This document shows positions 1-12,990 of a stretch of DNA of 64,000 bases, in pieces. Numbering within the stretch: the first letter of the stretch is position 1; each line of letters opens with the position of its first letter. The notes below the pieces were generated by a model, which was not told the DNA's origin, ran no database searches, and worked only from the letters and a program-made list of their open reading frames with translations. This DNA is from Strongylocentrotus droebachiensis. Its lineage: Eukaryota; Echinodermata; Echinoidea; Camarodonta; Strongylocentrotidae. The stretch lies in the NCBI GenBank assembly GCA_035222895.1, contig JAVYIG010000095.1, forward strand, positions 186,001-250,000. Direction: 5' to 3'. Position numbers and translations under genes: made by a program.

Positions 1-1589
1 TTTCTCGTGGCCTCCGTTGCTGGTAAAAATGTCATCACTGAAATATAATGAGATTAATAATTCAGTAAGCCTCGGCCGACCTCCCAAGGGTGTTTTGAAT
101 CGAATTTACATTGTACAACGAGGATGTATAGGGATGGTTTACAGAAATGATAGGCAGTAGCATTTTGTATTATGAGTAAAGCGAGAAAAAAAGACTTGAA
201 TTGAGAGAAAACTGGTGGGAAAGAGAGTGGGAGAGGAAGTTTTCATTTAGAACTTTGTATGGCTATTTCTCCGTTATCAACAATCACTTAAAAGTATAAA
301 TATTCTAACAGGCGAAATGAGAATTGTTAAAGTATCTCATCCCAATATTAAATTATTAGCAGATCCTCCTAAAACAACGTACATTAGTTGTATATATATA
401 TGTATATTTATTGTATATTATGTCTATATTTAACTTTCGAACAATGCAAATTCGTCACAATGATGACGTCATGCCTGACCACGAAGAATAAGATACAAGG
501 ACTGACCTCCAGTGCTCTCAAGTACCCCCTTCTTCTTTAAAACGCAATCTACTCTTCACGTACAATTGACGAGGAGTACGTGGGATAAAGTGGTCACATA
601 TAATAACAGGAAAGATTTTTAAGTGGACGGAGTCATACAAATAGTGAAGACAAGCAATTTGGAATGGATATATTGCCCGCGTTGCTTAAGCCTTTAGGTC
701 GGACTCTGGTCTCGTGTCTTGATTTTGTTTAAGTTCCTTCTTCGCTTTTCTTCTGATATTTCTTGATATGAAAGAGAAATTGACGAGGTCCATCGAAGAT
801 TTTTCTGGCTATCAGTCAAACGAATATGGGGTCCTTTCATGAGCTTCCTGTGTATGACTGAGCTAATATTTAGATGGATTCATCTTCTGGCGTGGCTTGC
901 ATACTGATGCCATCCAGAGGCCTTTCCCCTCCCTCATCCTCGTGTCTGAGGTGGACTTTTTTTAAAACTCTCTCTTTTGATTGATTTTTATCGGTTTCCT
1001 TCTCCTCTCTTCGTCCTCATTTCCCCCCTTTCCTTTTTTCAAAGCTTAGAGTAAAGAAATGAAAATGACAGTCAAAATGGCTGAAGTTTATCTCAGGTAC
1101 TTTTTACCTTCATCCATGTGGCAGTTCTGGTAGTTAGTAGATTAACCTGGAGCATAATTTCAAAAAGAATGTTCAAGAAATTCATACCCAACTTTCTTTT
1201 ATGGACAATTAAAAAAAATTGTATAAGATGTTCGAAAACTTTGTAGTAAAGCGGGCATAGTGGTCTCACAAATATATATTTTAATTGTCCTTAACCATCG
1301 TGAGGGTTTACATTGGCATAATTTACCCAAATGTCCATGCCTTGATAATTGTAAACTATACATATTTGTATAATGTTTATATATATAATACTGATATTGT
1401 TTTAGAAAATGTCCATGCCAATTAAAAACAACCCCAATTCTAAACACATGAGATGTAGAGATAAAAAAGAGTTTTGATTTACACATGTTTCGAATCTTTC
1501 GAAACAGCGGATATGTTAGATTTCATTACTGATTTTTTTTACGCTCCTCGCGTTAGGATGGGTTTGTTGATATCTTTTACCCAGTTGGT

Positions 1590-1710
1590 AATGACTATAA
1601 AATAAAGCAGAGCGGGGGAGCGATGTCGTATCAACTATTTCTCTGTCGCGATAGCCAGCGCTCTGCCGGTGGGCTAACCACGTCTCTACTGATACAGACT
1701 ATAATTCATC
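1590..1710 (-). repeat. Degenerate tRNA-derived SINE-like fragment
   Basis: Read on the minus strand, the block holds a ttagcccaccggcagagcg stretch resembling a tRNA D-arm/A-box. A weak B-box-like segment (gttgatacgac) follows about 35-40 bases later. Neither a clean acceptor stem nor a complete cloverleaf is evident, so this is at best an old SINE copy or a tRNA pseudogene. It sits in the presumed intron of the Islet-like gene. Confidence 0.25.
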
Positions 1711-4032
1711 TCAAGCAGTCAGAAAAATTCATCGTTCTCCTGAAACAACCAACTACCCCAATATGAAGGTTCGTGAGGGATGGTACAGGGGCAACACAAC
1801 CCCCTCCCAAGTCCCCCTCTCTGCCCAAGTTCACCCCTTGTTAGCATGACGAACATGTCGGTCTATGTGTTCCTGTTCATTATCACAACATAACAATTAT
1901 TCGTGCCATTGTAAGACTCCTATTTCACCTGGGTGAGAGGCAACCCTTACACAATTACTATTTGTAGGACAAAATAATAATTGCCATGCAGCCCCATTCC
2001 TACTTCAACATTTACGATTTGTCTCCGCACGCCCCTGTTGTAGTGAAACCGATATAGATATACGAGAAAACCGCCGAGGAAAAATTATGGTCTGACTTCG
2101 TGATATTTGACGGCGGCCGTGTTTTGGGCGTGTAGAAACCCCTCGTCTCCGCTTTTTCTCCTGTCCTCAATGTTTTATGCGCTATTTGTTTTGTTCAGGC
2201 AAGGGAGGGAAAAGGGATAAACGGTTGATGTAATTTATATGTTTACTCTGCCTCAAATCGGGGGTGAGTCAAAGCTGGATGTTTATTCTCAAAAATGTTA
2301 ATTTGTAGCTCTCAGATTGATGTTGCAATATAATTGCAGATGACGCTGTGGCCCACCGAGTTTTGAAGGGTAAAAGGTGAACAAAATGAGACCAAAAGAA
2401 GTACGCTAAAGAGGCGTCATATTTTGGGTCAAACTAAACAAGAATGAAATATCTTTAATAAATGTAATATAACCTATTTAAGCGGGCAATGTCAAGGGCT
2501 GTGTCATGCAGCTTCAGATAAAAATGTATATATCGTAATGGAAGACGGTCTTTTTTTCTTCTTTGCGTTCATATAAGCCTTCCTCTAGGCTCTATATGAA
2601 AAGTGTTGACAAATTTATTCACAATAAATTTAGCACACACTCATGATTTCATTTTAGGCGTTTTAAGAGCACGTTACATGTAACTACATCACTTGGTGAG
2701 GTGTGGACCAATTATTGTGTCAGGGCATTGCACTCCGTCTCTATACATAGAACCCAGCACGTGGGCCTGATCATTTGATGAGGTGTTCCATCGCACAAAC
2801 GTCACCCGTACTTCCATTTCCTTTCTCCTTTCCCTGCGACGATGGATGTTATCAATGAGGCAAAACTTGGAAGTCTATCTTCTGCCTGCATCCCCTCTCG
2901 TTATGCCTCGTGGAAAGTGACTCTTGGCTTTTAGCTATGATAAATCTGCTCCAAACCGTTGCTCGCCGCTTCGTCCCAAGCGGCCATTTTGGATACAGGC
3001 GGAAACTCGAATCGTCCTTGGTCACGCAGTGTGGCGTTAAGGTGTCAAGAAGGTGTCGCCATTATCACAACACACAAGCGATTCACCAATTGGTTGTTTC
3101 CACCCATACGAAACTCGACCCCCAGTCTCTCCGCACGTAAAGCGGATATGATTTTATTACTAGGTCCGAAATAGTCAATCGGGAAACACCGAAAAGAGAT
3201 ACTGGGCCACACCAAAGATATGCCTCATGAAATAAATAATAATAATTAGAAAAGAAATGAAAAAGGAGGGGAAAGGTAACACGAGGGCGAGAAGCCATCA
3301 TTGATAACTTAATCAATACATTGATTCAGAATTAACAAATTGACATTTATAGGCAAGGTATGCATAATAAATTATGATGTAATAGAATATTTGTCCGAAG
3401 GGCGCGCAGTTATACAAATGAGAACTCTCACAGTGGATATCGGTATTCGTATCAAATCGTGCGTACAAATTCACGTTTGAAATTAGACCTTTTTGTATGC
3501 TTCTAATTTTCGAGGATTCATGTGACCAATGTTTCACTTCTACACAGATAACACATTTAATTATGTTCCCTAAAATCGATCATGACATGTTGACGGTTAT
3601 ATCAAGTCTGATATGAGCTTCTCTTGCAATGAGGTTTGGTGTGTAGCTCATACAGCACGTGAAAATGGCATTGAAAAATGAAACAATTATCTCTCAATTT
3701 GCTCTTGAAGATTTACGATAAAAAAAATACATCGATTTCGCGTCGAGTATTCCGTTTTAGCAATACCTTTAAAAATAAAACCTTTATAGTAACAACCCTC
3801 TCTCTCTCTTTCTCTCTTCCAACTTGCTAACTCACAATATCTCCATCTATCCTAAATTCTAATGATATCCTTCGAAATATTATCCCTGTCGATGCATTAA
3901 CCTTGCGCATACACCTCACCATGTATTATTAGGTTATGAAATTATGCCATGTTTCGATCAAGACAGTATGTAATATGAATTATACATCAGTTGATGAAGA
4001 GAGTTGATTTGGGTAACGACAAATAAAGAAAA

Positions 4033-4072
4033 GAGAGAGAGAGAGAGAGAGAGAGAGTGGGGGGGGGGGGGG
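4033..4072. repeat. (GA)n microsatellite followed by a poly(G) run
   Basis: About 25 bp of GA dinucleotides runs directly into a tract of 14 G residues. The compound purine tract explains the Ser/Leu/Pro-rich minus-strand frame across 3987-4238. Confidence 0.9.
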
Positions 4073-5151
4073 CTCGTGCGGGAGAAGAAGAAAAAAAATC
4101 GTTCTTCCTTTCGGCCAAATCGATAATTATTTCCCATCTCGACTCGAAATGGTCGGTTAGTCTGATAATGAATTCAATTACTTTACCATTTAGGAATCTA
4201 ATCGAAATTTGCCCTGTATGAAAAATGAAACATTTCATTTCAGCAGCTCCATCTTGGTCGCCCGTTCGCCAGTTAGTAATTATGAACGTGAACTACTTCT
4301 GGAGTCTCGAATATGTACTCAAAATTAATTCGAATCCCTTGGATTACACTGCACCCAGTGAGCGCAGAGATTAATATAAAGAGGGTGAGAGTGAAAGAAA
4401 TCTTACGACTCAGCTGGGCAGTCCAAACTTGGGTATTTGGTGATATTAACCCCTGAAGAGCGTCAGTTTTCCCCTCATATGATATTTAAGCCAAAAAACT
4501 AAATCCGTTATCCCTCCGTTTGGATTATACACTTTGTATCGGCCTACATAACATTATCGATAAGTACGTTTCTCTACGGAAATTCCCAAGGGTGATTTAT
4601 TCTTAATACTCTAACATCTCAACCTGGATATCTACTGATTGGACATCGAAAGCTGTATATTAACAAATTTAAAGAATGTATAATGCAGTCAAATCCTTTT
4701 AACCTTATCTCCCTGCCTTATCCAAGCTACTTCGGAAATGCTCATTAATTTTCATATTCTTTCTCTTTTTTTTTTTTTTTTTACTCCAGTGAACTGTTGG
4801 TGAATTTCCTTTTTTAATATTTTCTAATTATTCAGCTGAAATGAAATGGGTGTACCCACTCCCCTTCTATCGAGGTTCAAATGTAATCATTTAAATACAC
4901 GTGCATAATTGTCCGTTTGTTTTCTGTGTAGACAAAAAAAGTGTTATTAATATTGATAAATCAATTTATGACTTCTAAGTGACCTCCGAAAGAAACTCAT
5001 CTGACATGGGTCATATGGAGCGCAAACACGGTTTAAAATGATTAGTTACGGTACAGAATGTGATCGTCTTAGTGATTCACTGTGTGTTTAGTATGAAGCG
5101 CCGCTTGGGCTATAAATCATATCCAAAATAGATATCAACATTTTCTTTCCC

Positions 5152-5152
<1 letters not shown>

Positions 5153-5192
<40 letters not shown>

Positions 5193-5196
5193 TTCT
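5153..5196. repeat. (CT)n microsatellite
   Basis: A pyrimidine tract of CT dinucleotides with two TTTC interruptions, inside the presumed intron. Confidence 0.9.
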
Positions 5197-8084
5197 CGTT
5201 TTATTCTTATAAGCGGTGATGCGGTGGGTTCGTTGTACGAACATCATTTTTGTGGTCGACGGAAGATTCTCTGTGACTTGAGAAAGGTGGAGGGGAAAAT
5301 GAAAAACAGGAGCTGGAATAAAAAAGGAAAAAGTGGAGAGAAAGTCTATGTTTGCTTAGGCTATCGATGCAAATATTTATTGTACTTTACGATCAGGTTT
5401 TGAGCTATAAATCATCAAGATCTAGTCCTCGACGTAGTGTAAACAGTATGGCTAAGTAACCCTTGGCCATGCCTGGTGTCTTCTACTCACTCCTATATTC
5501 TCTGTCTCTGACGTCTTCTTTTCTCCTTAGAATTTGCTTGGCTTGAATGGCTAATATGACTAATGTGTTTAGAAAAACATGCTGGATAAATGTTTTGCAC
5601 TCGTTTGGCTAGAAGGGTAGGTGAACTATGATGAAGTCGTGGAATATTCCTGTCGTATTTTATCAGGAAATTAGAAAGTGATCTGAATTGAAAATGAATG
5701 CATTTCTGCGTGGAATCTGTAGTCTGCTTTAATGTAGCTGTTGAATTTGGAATGAAATTTTGATTATTTATTATAGGGGCCACACTCTCTTGTCATTTAG
5801 CCCCGTGAATTAATTTATTTTATGTCTACGTTTCTTTATGATATTGATCAGGAGGTAATGTAGCGACTATACCAATATCTTGTTCTCACACCACTGTGTA
5901 TAACTCAGAAGCAATATCGATGAACCAGTTAGAATGCTCTATTAAATTGTTAAATATATTCATCGGATTACCTTCCATGTAAATTCAATGAGCAAGATTA
6001 CAAAAAAGGCATAGTAATCTTATAATTGTGAATGAGAAAAATCCAAGGGGTAAAGAAAATTCTAAGGGGGTCATTCATAGAATGATATAAAGAACATCAA
6101 AGTTCCTCGCGTTATAAAGAGCACAACGAGTGCTTCGAGGTTGCAATGCCATTCTAGAGACAGGAAAGTACAGACCGGCGAAATGAGGCAAACTGCACCT
6201 TTCATCGTGTTCATTTTATCCTGCGCTAAAACAATGTTTAGAAACAATAGATTCGGGTCCTAAATCCTAAATAAACGAATGGTACCCCTACAAGATCATT
6301 TGACAAATCTGCAAACACTCATCAACAACGACTTATCCAGAGTAATTGAGCAAGATTCGCTGTTTCATCTGACAAATCACCCCAGTCTTTCTTATTTGAA
6401 AGCGTTATCGAATGAGAACGAAGGACTCTTTTTCTCCCTTCATTGTCAGCTGTGTAATGTACTATTACCTAATTGGCACAGTGTTATCTAGTGGTAATCT
6501 TTCCTAAGAGAAAAGGCGGAAAATGTTCGTAAGATTTCTTTAAAAGACATAGTGATGCGCTTCGCTGTCTGTCGTCAGCCCATCCTTCTGTTCGCAGTAG
6601 ATCGGGCGAAGCGACGCGCGGCTCGTTTAGGAGGGTGTATTAATGTCCCAGAGTTTTCCTCTGCCCAAAGGCGTATGGACAGAGAGTACGAATGACACCA
6701 AAGACAAGCAAAGAAACGCGCTAGAATGAGTAAGTGACGATGACATAATCGTCTGTTACTGTACTTTTCAGCTTGGCTAAATGTACATAAAACTCTGTTT
6801 TATATTGTATAGCATCGTCTCCTGTGACTTTCATAGATTCAGTCTCAAAAGAATAACCGGATCTTTCATAATTATACACTTTAGATTAGGCCATAAGAAA
6901 GTTGTTTGCAGTTTTCTTAAGAAAGTATCGAGTTTTTTTTTCTTTACCTGGCTTCATTTGAAGTTTCCTCTTTTCTAAGCATTCGGTGTTGGTATGGATT
7001 TTCCAGGGTATCACCGGTATCACAGTTTACCTTACAGGTGTTTATCCCCGGGGATTTCCCGTAATCTTACCTCATCCTTCACGTTCCGTGACACACGCTT
7101 TACCCACTCCAAAGCCACCAAGAAGGCGCGAATCGCCCTAGCACAAAATCAATTTATGATGCACATCAGGATTAAGTGCGTAGATCGCCCGTTCGCGCGT
7201 TCGCCTTTCACCAGTAATCCATCACGCAAAACGACCCGCGCGGGTGCGGAACCTGCGATCCCCGTAGGTAATGTTTCCACATGACACGCACCGTGCGCGT
7301 ACGCGCATCGTCGTCGCAAGCGAGCTCTCAAATCAGGGAACGTACTTAAGTCAGGTGATCAATCAGGATTTTGTCTTGCGTAAGCCGGGCAATCAATTTG
7401 CGAAACAACAAAACAATGGGTTGGGGGATAAAATGTTTGTATACACCGTACTGTAGCTTTCATGCAAGGTCAATGATGTAGTCACGACGCATTTCACAAG
7501 ACCCAGAGTATCGTTTCTTATATGTTTTTTTTTAATTAATCAGCTGTAACTTTGATGAAGCTCTCTTTAAAAATATATATATTCTCCACCATGTCACAGA
7601 CTTCCTACTTTGCATTTTTTAATTAAAAAAAGAAAGTTTTAGACCCCAAAATCAAAAACAATTGAAGAGGGAGAAGAAGAAAATTGTACGGCTATATCCA
7701 TTGTGATTTGCGCCCATATAGTAGAAGCTTCGTGACGTTGATATCAAAAGAAATATTTTCTTTATTTGAAGCATCTTAAGATGTCCACCCTTTAACACAC
7801 CGGAAAATAAAAACATCGTCTACAGATCCTTGAGGATACAAAGGGTTGCCAGAATATAGATTCTTGCTTTGGAAACTGATATTTTAATGCATCTAAAGGC
7901 TTGGCCATGTCGAGAAAAGTCATTTCTAGGCGACACCAGGACGTGTCCAGTACAAACATCTTGCGGACTATCACTTCCAATAATTCGTGGCTTTCCATGT
8001 GATCAAATATCAAAAAGAAAATCGATCTTTTCCTTCTCTAATGGAAGTATGTCTTGATTTCCCATCTAAACTTCCCGTACTATT

Positions 8085-8493
8085 GCTTTCTCTCTCTCTC
8101 TCTCTCTCTCTCTATGTCTCTTCCTCCCCTCTCTCTGTGTCTGACTCATCCTTTCACTTTCTTTCTAGTTTACAAGCTCTCTCATTCAATTTATCTTGTC
8201 TTACACGCTTTCAATTAATTGTTTTTTCTTTCTCTCTTTCTCTCTTTCTCTTCCTATGTCTACATTTCCCCCTCTCTTCCTCTCATTCTTTGCACTCTAT
8301 CTTTGTTCCTTCTCGCTCTTATAATGTCTCTTTCCCTCAATCCTACACGCAAGATCACTTACATGTACATGTTTTAAATATATATATATATATATATCTT
8401 CCTCTCTCGGTCTCTCTTTGTCTCTTCCTCTCACTGTCATTGTCACTCTCCTATCTCTGCCTTTCCATGCTGCTTTGATAATGGATGTCGATA

Positions 8494-8530
<37 letters not shown>
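8085..8530. repeat. Compound CT-rich / (AT)n low-complexity block
   Basis: (CT)n at 8086-8114, a degenerate CT-rich stretch to about 8340, (AT)n at 8376-8398, and (CT)n at 8395-8430 and 8499-8526. All three open frames here (7987-8478, 8418-8717 plus; 8297-8743 minus) are Ser/Leu or Arg/Glu dipeptide artefacts of the repeat and are not called as genes. The block lies about 700 bp upstream of the Islet-like terminal exon. Confidence 0.9.
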
Positions 8531-8531
<1 letters not shown>

Positions 8532-9220
8532 ATATGCCTGTCTCTTTCTATTAATTGTATTTCTCTAGACAAAAGGTCCAACATGTCATGTTTCGTACCC
8601 GACTCACTGACGTCTTGTTGCATGTACTTTCGTAATATCCAATCACATTTGCCAGCGTGTCGATTGCCAGTCCAAATATTTTTGGATAAATCCGGAAACC
8701 TTGAGGGTGCAAATTGAAATTCTAGTCGTATTCTCAAAGACAAATCTTCGTTTAGTATTCTTCTCTTTGTTATGGTTTTTTAAATCCATGATTTCCGGCC
8801 TATAGAAGAATTACACCTCTGTAGTAAAGAATGAAATGCCATAAACATGACAACATGATGATACAATACTTTTCATCCATCATTTGAATTTAAGTTTCTA
8901 AAGGAACAGAAAGAAAGACATTCCCACAATTCAAGTGTTTATTTTTTTCAGTTGCATACTTTCAGAGATAATACATTTTTTGTATTTGATAACTTATGTA
9001 ACTTTGATGTGATGACTTGTGAATTTAATTTTTATGCAATAACCATTTTCATTTCAAAGCCATCAACGTTTTAATCATAATGATCCACTCTGGTGTTTCT
9101 AAGAAAAACTTCATTGAATATTCCATGAAAAATATGTATTTTTATTTATGTATTTACCCAATTAGCTATTGATTAATTAACGATTTCGATCTCATTTCTT
9201 CCATTGTTCTTTGTCTACAG

Positions 9221-9388
9221 GTCAACTTCTCTGAGCAAAGCCTCGGCCAGACGACACTCGTCAAGGACATTCCTCCTCGAGATGACGCTGCTCCCGGATC
9301 GGGGATGAGTCTACCCCCAACACCAGACTCCTCCGATCGGATGCACTCCTCACATCTCGATTTAGAACCCCTTAGTGCCAGCGACTAA
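9221..9388 (+). CDS. isl: Islet (LIM-homeodomain) terminal coding exon, C terminus
   Basis: Islet proteins are nuclear transcription factors with two LIM zinc-binding domains, a homeodomain and a C-terminal LIM-binding/activation tail. They specify motor neurons and other neuroendocrine and mesodermal cells. This entry is only the last coding exon: 55 codons in phase 0 from acceptor ttgtctacag to TAA at 9386-9388. It starts VNFSEQSLGQTT, has SLPPTPDSSDRM near residues 30-41 and ends LDLEPLSASD. Vertebrate ISL1 ends in a tail with the same VNFSE start and a SxLPDTPNS-like stretch, so order and spacing agree. The LIM, homeodomain and LDB-type segments are not in the window. Codon use is GC-richer than the AT-rich flanks, as expected of real coding sequence. 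The main alternative is another gene with a chance VNFSE...LPPTP tail. The symbol follows family usage and no search was run. Confidence 0.72.
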   Translation, partial: VNFSEQSLGQTTLVKDIPPRDDAAPGSGMSLPPTPDSSDRMHSSHLDLEPLSASD

Positions 9389-9795
9389 GTCCATCGAACA
9401 AGCAAATTAATAAGAAGATCTACAACACCGAACGAGAACCATCTGCTAAAAACATTGGGTGATCTTAGCACTTGACGAGTGGGTCTTGCTTTCCGAGGGT
9501 CGAATTTTGCCAGCCGTGTTTTACTATGGACGTGACAGGAGTTAACGCGAATGCTAGACGTTATCAATATCATCGCTATTCTACAAGGAATTATACATAC
9601 TTTCTCGCCTCACTTTTGTACGATTTGGAATCTTCATTTGGTGTCTCTTATTGTGCACTCTGTCGTGAAATTGTGGACGTTAATGTGGTATATTTATTAT
9701 ATAAATGTGGACAGTTAGCTTGTGTATGATAGATGATGATGATGGACTCACGCAATTTCGGGTGCTGTAATAAAGAAACAAAAACTGACAATAAC
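9389..9795 (+). other. 3' UTR of the Islet-like gene
   Basis: Sequence from the TAA to just past the AATAAA at 9769-9774, so the proximal 3' UTR would be about 400 nt. It contains a UAUUUAUU-type AU-rich octamer at 9691-9698 that could affect mRNA stability. Longer 3' UTR isoforms beyond 9800 cannot be excluded. Two small frames within it (9385-9573 minus, 9472-9729 plus) are not called as genes. Confidence 0.6.
9769..9774 (+). promoter_or_regulatory. AATAAA polyadenylation signal
   Basis: Canonical hexamer about 380 nt after the Islet-like stop codon, followed by A-rich then T-rich sequence. Cleavage would be expected about 10-30 nt downstream. Confidence 0.55.
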
Positions 9796-9799
9796 AGTT

Positions 9800-12700
9800 T
9801 TAACGCGTTGATAAACTATCAGCTGAACTCTGTATTAAAAATGACGGGAAAACCTGCACACAAAGTTTTTGTGCGTGTCGGCAATTTTGTTGTAGCTTTG
9901 ACAGTCTTTTAAAAAACACCATTACGAGGTAGAAAAGCAGGACAGAAAGAGACATTGCTGCAACAACTTTGGACCGCCAGAAAATTCACTTTGGGAATAC
10001 TGAGAGCTACACCAAGTTGTCGTTTTGACGTTGTGTCCCTGCGAGCTCCTATAAGTTTTAAAGTTTAAAGATTGAAATCCATTGTAATGTTTTTTATAAT
10101 ATAAAAATATATATATCTGGATACTTCGAAACATGGATTGTAACCTATACGGGTCACAAATGTCACTTGGAGCTCACTTAGTATCATAAAAACAGTGCAA
10201 CTCTGATCATTGATAGTGAAGGATAATGTATTTTGTGTTTTCTGAAAAGCCTATCAGACAGTTATTTTGTTCATAGATTGTAACAACACACTATGCAGTC
10301 TGCTTGCAAATGTATTGCCATAATATTAATGCCACTGCCAAAATGTTTGTTGGATGAAACTTGTAGGCCCTACTTCTTATTCGACTCCTTCTATATTTCT
10401 TCCTACTGAAAGATAAATTTAGATGGTATCCATCCTAACTTGTCCGATGGCCCAAATGTTATCATCGCCCCCAAAACGCACACTAGCTGTGTCCTATAGT
10501 ACGACCACAATGATTCAACGGAAAAGTATACTTATGATGACAAACAATTACAAACAAAAAGACATAGGTCAATCCCCTCTGTTTTAAAATCCATCCGTTA
10601 AGTATCACAAACGCACTCATGTCTGTGCAGAATCCCCATTTTAACATATTCTACAAATCCTCAAACGTTGCACTTACAATAATGTTAAATGGGGCATCCC
10701 CCAAATTAGTTTTGTGTTGTATCCTCGCGCTCTCTAAACATTATTCCGGCAAAATGACCTCCGTCTTATTTTCCAGGGACGAAAAAGCCATCATTACTTG
10801 TGTAAATTATACGCGGGATTGTGAATGCTCTGTGTATTTTTCCCATCTTGGGGAATCTAAGAAATGCATGCACGGTGTATTTATTCGCATCATCCTGTCT
10901 CTGTATACGATGGATATTATCTCGATTGCGGAATAAGCCGGGACTGTTTGAAGTTTTCTCATACGTGCTATCTCGCTGCTCCCTGGGGAAGCTCATTTGA
11001 ATATTGTGGGGAAGAGAAAACTAGAAGTGTATTTTGCCTCCAAAATTCCTCTTCATGAAAATTCATGATGGGAAAAGCCCCTTTTCTAAGTTCCAGTTTT
11101 CCCCCGAGCCCCTTCACCAAAATCTACACGCACACTGTATGGATTTACGATGGCAAGTAAAGAAAGGAGGAGAAGAGAGGGGCAGGTAGGAAAAAATGAT
11201 AGAGCGGGGAGATGAGAGGGGCTGAGGCTCTTAAGAGGGTAGCAGTTATGTGGCCTCGGGCTCACAAAGAGTTATGAATGGTTAATGCTGATCGTACAGA
11301 TGCAACATTATAATTATTCTCTGATAAAAGGTGCAAGGAGGGGGGGGGGTCGATATGACATCATCATGGGGGAGCCATTCTTGCTTTATACTAATGCAAG
11401 CCTTTGTAAATGGTAAAACTACAATACCTCAAACACCATTTCCATATTTCTGTCCCGTGGTGAGTTATATGAGATGAGATGTTTAGGCGCGAGAGTACCC
11501 AATTTCTTTTGCCATGGGGGTATTTGAATTTTTGTTCTCTCGACCTTAACTCGACAAGAGGATGCATAATAGCATGCTCTATACCTGTTAAAAGTGCGTG
11601 AATTTTCCGGCCATTTGTCTTTCTTATCGGCAACGTATTCTGTACTTTTATTCATTAATATTACTTGAGTAATTAATGATTACGAAATAATAGTGAAACT
11701 ATCATTTTAATGCCAGTGCTAATGTTTCACAATGCTATGAATCTACTATGACTAAATCAACTATTTCAAAATATTGCAACCGCTGCATATTTATTTGTAA
11801 TCACGGTCTGAAACATATTTAGTTTTCCCTAGCCAAGGATAATGTGACGTATCATAAAATAATGTTATTCCGATGAGTTTGGTTACAATGTGGTCCTTAA
11901 ATGAAAAAGGAAAATGAAGCAAATTGAAGAAAAAAACATCAAAAACGTGAAATGGAGGATGAGAAGATATAGCTAAAAGTAAATAAAGATGTACATGTAC
12001 ATAGTTTCTCTAGTATTCACTTCGTAGATGACTACTATCATATCGTACATTTTTTCGAGCATTTATTAATTTCGAAGCTCATTCATATAACAGTTTTAAA
12101 CTTCGTTCCGAATTGAAATCAATATTATGGTAAGAGAACGCATGGGAAGATCTTAAGTAGCTTCCTAGTATCAAAATCCATTATGTTATTTATTTTTTGC
12201 GAATATGATGAGAGTGTTCCCAATGCCGCATACTTTCCCTGAATATAGATAGTTCTGTGTGGTCTCAATCCCTGCGTCATTTTGCGTGAGTCACCCGTGA
12301 TCACGCCAGCTCGCAGCATACAGCACGTACACTGTACTGGTAGAAATGGACAACAGTTTGCGGTAGTGGGAACGGCTCATCCAACGTAATAATATTATTA
12401 TGCCCGGGCATCATGTGCATTATAAGTGTTGTGTATATTATGTATGTTTTATCTATTAACGTTTCAAGCAACCATGTGGTTTGACTATATGATATATTAT
12501 ATATATAACGAGGAAATAAAGTCGAATTCTTTTCGTTGAAAAGATGCTGAAAAATGAAAATACCGCCGTGAGAGTATTTTGTGTAATACGATGATAATAC
12601 AAATGATATTTAGTGTGCAGTAAAATTGCATATTTGTTGTATTATTGAGATGGGGAAGAGCTATGAATGACTAAAATAAACAAGATGAAGATTGTTATAA
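9800..12700. other. Intergenic, no gene recognised
   Basis: AT-rich DNA immediately 3' of the Islet-like gene. Short open frames on both strands (for example 10619-10936 plus, 11391-11655 minus, 12125-12319 minus) lack recognisable motifs, splice context or sustained codon bias. A purine-rich stretch lies at 11155-11230 and a short G-run at 11340-11349. Confidence 0.6.
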
Positions 12701-12990
12701 TGAACGGTGTTGATGGGCGAGGTGATGATGAATGATGACGTTCACGTTTGTTATTTCAAGAGGAATGGTTATGATGAGATGATGTTGTTGGTGGTGGTGG
12801 CGGTGGCGATGGTGATAAATGAAATGATGCTTGTGGTGGTGGTGGTGGTTAGGGTGATGATGACGATGATGGTAGTGGAGGTGGTGGTAGTGGTGGTGGT
12901 GGCGGCGATGGAGGCGATGGTGATTATGAGATGGTGATGATGATGATGTTGATGCTGGCGGTGGTAGTGGTGGTAGTGGTGGTGTGAATG
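12700..12990. repeat. Degenerate (GAT)n/(GGT)n trinucleotide repeat block
   Basis: About 290 bp of interspersed GAT and GGT triplets, densest at 12785-12985. The Val/Met-rich plus frame at 12707-12937 is a by-product of the repeat. Confidence 0.9.

Larger units (their letters stand above)
1..9220 (+). other. 3' part of last intron of the Islet-like gene (partial)
   Basis: This is inferred intron because it directly precedes an acceptor site (ttgtctacag, ending at 9220) and holds no recognisable LIM-domain or homeodomain exon on the plus strand. The upstream exon is therefore outside the window and the intron exceeds 9.2 kb. It contains (GA)n plus a G-run at 4033-4072, (CT)n at 5153-5195, and a long CT/AT-rich block at 8085-8530. 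A degenerate tRNA-like stretch lies at about 1590-1710. GC-richer, lower-repeat islands near 2690-2830, 6540-6680 and 6990-7440 could be regulatory. Small plus-strand open frames at 2910-3140, 6279-6491 and 6994-7284 have no recognised homology and no convincing splice context. Confidence 0.6.

Noticed and set aside
6994-7331. Overlapping plus and minus frames in a CpG-richer segment
   Set aside because: No homology to Islet or other known exons and no splice signals matching the frame; kept only as a possible regulatory island.
7987-8743. 163-codon Ser/Leu frame and 148-codon Arg/Glu minus frame
   Set aside because: Low-complexity translation of the CT/AT block; no domain.
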